This document shows positions 61,102 to 64,000 of a stretch of 64,000 bases of DNA, piece by piece; position 1 is the stretch's first letter, and the number at the start of each line of letters is the position of its first letter. A model generated the notes under the pieces. It ran no database searches. It was not told the DNA's origin and saw only the letters and a program-made list of their open reading frames with translations. The position numbers were made by a program, and so were the translations under genes. This DNA comes from Sporosarcina obsidiansis (GTDB lineage: Bacteria; Bacillota; Bacilli; Bacillales_A; Planococcaceae): assembly GCF_009651005.1 (NCBI RefSeq), contig NZ_WHVW01000014.1, positions 24,349 through 88,348 of the forward strand. The letters are read 5' to 3'.

Positions 61102-61177
61102 GGCAAATGACGCTTGGGCAGATAGGGAATATGATATACTGGAGGGGATGAAATTTATTCAATAAGGAGTGTCGAAT

Positions 61178-62236
61178 GTGATAAATGAACAACAAGTCCG
61201 TGAATTGATTGGCGCATTGGAAGATCCGTTTTTACATAAAACACTGGCAGAAACGAATGGTATTGTAGATGTAACCATTAAGCCTGAAAAGCAGCATGTC
61301 AGTGTCAAAGTAGCAATTGCGAAAGTGAATACCGGTGAGCAATTGACGCTTCAATCAAAAGTAGTGGATGTTTTAAAAGGTGCAGGGGCAGACTCTGTAG
61401 GCATTCGTTTTGAGGAACTACCGAAAGAAGTGTTGGAACAGTTCAGAGGAACCGTGACAGAAGCGGAAGCACAAGACATTTTATCTCCTTTATCTAATAT
61501 CGAATTTATTTCGATCGCATCCGGAAAAGGCGGCGTTGGAAAGTCGACAGTCTCTGTTAATTTGGCAGTTGCCTTGGCTAGACGTGGCAAGAAGGTCGGA
61601 TTGATTGATGCGGATATCTATGGATTTAGTGTGCCAGATATGATGGGAATCACCGCAATGCCTGAGGTGAGAGAAGATCGCATCATGCCGGTTGAGCGTT
61701 TTGGTGTAAAGGTCATTTCCATGGGCTTCTTCGTTGAAGATAATGCACCTGTTGTTTGGCGAGGGCCAATGCTTGGTAAAGTGCTAGACCAATTTTTCCG
61801 CGATGTAGATTGGGGCGAGCTTGATTACTTATTGCTCGATTTGCCACCAGGAACAGGAGATGTGGCACTTGATATTCATCAAATGATTCCGGCATCTAAA
61901 GAAATTGTCGTCACGACACCACATCCGACAGCGGCATTTGTAGCTGCCCGCGCAGGTGCAATGGCTTTGCAGACAGATCATGAATTACTCGGCGTCATCG
62001 AGAATATGGCGTGGTTTGAATCAAAAGCAACTGGAGAGAAAGAGTATGTCTTTGGACAAGGTGGCGGTGTCCGTCTATCGGAAGAACTTCGCACCGAACT
62101 ATTAGGTCAAATTCCCCTAGGGCAGCCTGATTGGAACGATACGGAATTTGCGCCGTCTGTGTATGCAGAGGACCACCCGATCGGACAAATCTACTTACAA
62201 GTTGCTGATACAGTGATTGAAAAAAGTCGAAAATAA
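61178..62236 (+). CDS. salA: Mrp/NBP35 family ATP-binding protein SalA
   Basis: P-loop ATPase of the Mrp (ApbC) family; in B. subtilis SalA represses scoC, and family members carry iron-sulfur clusters. It is 352 aa, as in B. subtilis. An N-terminal MIP18-like domain (aa ~1-90) is followed by the deviant Walker A GKGGVGKST, DADIYGFSVPDMM and LPPGTGDV. GTG 61178 is chosen (AAGGAG 9 nt upstream); GTG 61169 abuts that site. It ends in a terminator shared with the convergent gerD. Confidence 0.94.
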   Translation: MINEQQVRELIGALEDPFLHKTLAETNGIVDVTIKPEKQHVSVKVAIAKVNTGEQLTLQSKVVDVLKGAGADSVGIRFEELPKEVLEQFRGTVTEAEAQDILSPLSNIEFISIASGKGGVGKSTVSVNLAVALARRGKKVGLIDADIYGFSVPDMMGITAMPEVREDRIMPVERFGVKVISMGFFVEDNAPVVWRGPMLGKVLDQFFRDVDWGELDYLLLDLPPGTGDVALDIHQMIPASKEIVVTTPHPTAAFVAARAGAMALQTDHELLGVIENMAWFESKATGEKEYVFGQGGGVRLSEELRTELLGQIPLGQPDWNDTEFAPSVYAEDHPIGQIYLQVADTVIEKSRK

Positions 62237-62244
62237 TCAAGTTT

Positions 62245-62281
62245 CAGGCGAGAGAGGTTACTGACCTCCTTCGCCTGTTTT
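62245..62281 (+). terminator. Terminator shared by salA and gerD
   Basis: CAGGCGA / TCGCCTG with inner AGGT/ACCT pairing and TTTTT after it on the plus strand. It overlaps the last codons of gerD. Confidence 0.75.
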
Positions 62282-62863
62282 TGCTCCACCTCCACCTTGG
62301 TCCTCACTTTTTCCGCCTTTCCCACCTTCTTCTGCTGTTCCTTTCCCAGCTTTCATAATGAGCTCCTGCCATTTTGCTTTCATAAGAGGGCTATTTATCG
62401 TGTCTTCTACTGCCTTTTCCATTTCTTTTTTCATCGTACTGGAATTCACAATTTTCTCCATTTGTTTCATCATGTCAGGTTGACCGAAAAACTTTTCCAT
62501 TTCTTTTTGGAACGATGCATCGCCCATTAAATCCTTCATAATATCGGCTTGCTGTTTTTTCATGCTTTTGGCAATGGCCTCTGTAAATTTTGGATCTTCA
62601 AATGCCGTCTTCCAAAATCGCTCTCCCTCTTTAGAAAGTAGAACGTTTTCTATACTCTGTTTCACTTCAGGTTGTTCCAACACGAGCAGCTCACGGAATT
62701 CGGGATCAGTCATCAGTTTGCGTAGTGCTTTCTTTCCGTCCTCCGTTTGGATCGCATCTGTCATCATTTTTTTCATTTCATCATAGCTTGGACTTGCTTG
62801 CTGCCCGCCGCTGCAACCCGTCAGGAAGACAAGGAATAGGAAAATGCCTGCTAATTTTTTCAT
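62258..62863 (-). CDS. gerD: Spore germination lipoprotein GerD
   Basis: Inner-membrane lipoprotein that clusters nutrient germinant receptors. It is 201 aa with a lipobox LTGC (aa ~16-19) after a hydrophobic signal, then a helical domain (YDEMKKMMTDAIQ; DPEFRELLVLEQPEVKQSI), and a Gly-rich C-terminal tail (GGKGGKSEDQGGGG). ATG 62863 has GGAAGG 9 nt upstream. It is convergent to salA. A SigG-like pair (GAACA and CATAATG) lies upstream on the minus strand, but with long spacing. Confidence 0.95.
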   Translation of the reverse strand: MKKLAGIFLFLVFLTGCSGGQQASPSYDEMKKMMTDAIQTEDGKKALRKLMTDPEFRELLVLEQPEVKQSIENVLLSKEGERFWKTAFEDPKFTEAIAKSMKKQQADIMKDLMGDASFQKEMEKFFGQPDMMKQMEKIVNSSTMKKEMEKAVEDTINSPLMKAKWQELIMKAGKGTAEEGGKGGKSEDQGGGGAKTGEGGQ

Positions 62864-63206
62864 TCCAATCAACCTTCCACTTGTATTTTCATTTATTGTT
62901 CACATTATGAGAAGGAATATGCATGATTTGTTCAATGAAATAGATTTTTTTGTCGAACGTTGATACACTAGGAAGTGATATAAATCAATTATGCCCTAAG
63001 TTTAATTGCATCTAGGTTTTGAATTGTACTTAGAGCATAACGCAGGTTAGGGACCTTAGTTGCAAGCAGCAACGACTCTCAGTGAACTTCATTTTTAAAA
63101 AATTTATAACCTCTGCTTGAGACTTCGTTCAATGGGCGTTTGGAAATACGTTAATTTCTCCCTGCCTTGTGGTGGGAGTCAATAAAGATAAAAGGGGAAC
63201 ATTGTT
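62864..63206 (+). other. gerD-kbaA intergenic region
   Basis: 343 bp between divergent genes. No further gene or strong hairpin is recognised. The gerD side has the weak SigG-like motif; the kbaA side has AAAGGGGAAC as ribosome binding site. Confidence 0.45.
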
Positions 63207-63893
63207 GTGACAATACGAAATTGGGTAAAATTTTTCTTGCGCGCTATGGCAATTGGCGGAGGAATTACAGCGGTTGTTGGGTTAATCGTACGTTGGGATT
63301 TCTTTTTCGGATATATACAGGCAGGCGAGATTTGGCAATTTCTTGGCGCCTTTTTATGGATGATCTTTTTAGGCTTTACGATGAGCGTCGTTGCGCAGAT
63401 GGGGTTTTTCGCTTATCTGACGGTCCATCAATTTGGTGTTAACATGTTTAGAACTCTGACTTTGTGGAACTGGGTACAAATTTTAATAATCGCAGTTGTT
63501 CTATTCGATCTCATCTTTTTCCGCTTTCAGTTATCGAAGGCTGATACGGGACGAACAATGCTGTATATTTTCTTGCTTATGACGTTAATTGTAGTATCTG
63601 CTGTAACCGCATATTTTAAAGCACAATGGACGAAAAAACATGCGTTGATTTCAGCTTTGTTTTTTATGATTGTAATAACCACCCTTGAATGGTTACCGGC
63701 ACTTATGGTTAGTTCAGGCAATAAGGATGAATGGGTAACTATTCTTTTATTTCCATTGTTAGCTGTGAATGCCTATCAGTTATTAGTTTTACCAAAGTAT
63801 AACAAACAATCAGATATCGACAAGGCGAAGCTGGATAAGCGTCGCAACGAACGAAAAAAAGCAAAGCAACATTCGACAGCCAGAGCAAAATGA
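63207..63893 (+). CDS. kbaA: KinB-signalling pathway activation protein KbaA
   Basis: Membrane protein needed for KinB kinase activity in the sporulation phosphorelay in B. subtilis. It is 228 aa with six predicted transmembrane helices (for example GGITAVVGLIVRW, FLGAFLWMIFLGFTMSVV, LISALFFMIVITTLEWLPAL) and a basic C-terminal tail (KRRNERKKAKQ). The start is GTG 63207 after AAAGGGGAAC. It lies divergent from gerD, as in Bacillus, and its stop is inside the terminator stem. Confidence 0.93.
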   Translation: MTIRNWVKFFLRAMAIGGGITAVVGLIVRWDFFFGYIQAGEIWQFLGAFLWMIFLGFTMSVVAQMGFFAYLTVHQFGVNMFRTLTLWNWVQILIIAVVLFDLIFFRFQLSKADTGRTMLYIFLLMTLIVVSAVTAYFKAQWTKKHALISALFFMIVITTLEWLPALMVSSGNKDEWVTILLFPLLAVNAYQLLVLPKYNKQSDIDKAKLDKRRNERKKAKQHSTARAK

Positions 63894-63924
63894 AACCGAC
63901 AGGAGACTCTCTCCTGTCGGTTTC
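63892..63924 (+). terminator. 14-bp inverted repeat at the kbaA stop
   Basis: GAAACCGACAGGAG / CTCCTGTCGGTTTC, loop ACTCT, overlapping the stop codon. T-tract is short on this strand, but the next hairpin supplies one. Confidence 0.7.
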
Positions 63925-63978
63925 AGACTGTAGACAAACTCCGGAAATTTGGAGTTTTCCTACAGTCTATTTTCTTTT
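63925..63978 (+). terminator. Second hairpin with T-rich tail after kbaA
   Basis: AGACTGTAG / CTACAGTCT outer stem, AAACTCC / GGAGTTT inner stem, followed by ATTTTCTTTT. Same arrangement and outer-stem motif as 49622-49660. Confidence 0.65.
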
Positions 63979-64000
63979 ACAATAGAGTAAACGCCAGGAA

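Overview
The window comes from the chromosome of a Gram-positive, spore-forming, low-to-moderate G+C Firmicute. Gene order from clpC to kbaA follows the Bacillus subtilis ribosomal super-cluster (clpC-radA-yacL-ispD-ispF-gltX-cysE-cysS-mrnC-rlmB-rae1-sigH-rpmG-secE-nusG-rplKAJL-ybxB-rpoBC-rpsLG-fusA-tuf-S10/spc/alpha operons-ecf-truA-rplM-rpsI-cwlD-salA-gerD-kbaA). Sporulation and germination genes (sigH, cwlD, gerD, kbaA), strong AGGAGG ribosome binding sites and sigma-A promoters fit Bacillales. The protein sequences and the accessory genes suggest Planococcaceae, Sporosarcina-like, but that is inference.

Layout: 1-2.4 kb, 3' part of clpC; 2.5-6.3 kb, radA, yacL and the MEP genes ispD and ispF; 6.4-12.1 kb, gltX, a cysteine T-box, cysE-cysS, mrnC, rlmB and rae1; 12.1-14.1 kb, a long structured leader, sigH, rpmG, secE and nusG; 14.2-17.4 kb, rplK-rplA, an L10 leader with rplJ-rplL, and ybxB; 17.4-25.2 kb, rpoB and rpoC, separated by a tandem pair of intergenic repeat elements; 25.3-30.0 kb, rpsL-rpsG-fusA-tuf; 30.0-44.9 kb, rpsJ to rplQ, including secY, adk, infA and rpoA; 44.9-49.6 kb, a structured RNA or terminator, ecfA1-ecfA2-ecfT-truA, an L13 leader and rplM-rpsI; 49.6-60.3 kb, an accessory block on both strands (ECF sigma factor with its DUF4179 anti-sigma factor, small membrane and secreted proteins, nitric oxide synthase, HpaB-type monooxygenase, WYL regulator with MATE pump, threonine aldolase, rhodanese); 60.4-64 kb, cwlD, salA, gerD and kbaA.

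Most genes serve translation, transcription and protein export and are co-directional. The informative parts lie between genes. A family of 120-126 bp repeats (three full copies and two truncated heads) has three nested stems kept by compensatory base changes. One copy follows the cysteine T-box and two sit between rpoB and rpoC. Other unexplained structured stretches are the sigH leader, the gap where map normally follows adk, the rpsJ upstream region, and a 15-bp-stem RNA-like element before ecfA1. Two genes usual at these loci, a ybxF/L7Ae-like gene between rpoC and rpsL and map between adk and infA, are absent here. No tRNA, rRNA, CRISPR array, insertion sequence or prophage gene was recognised.
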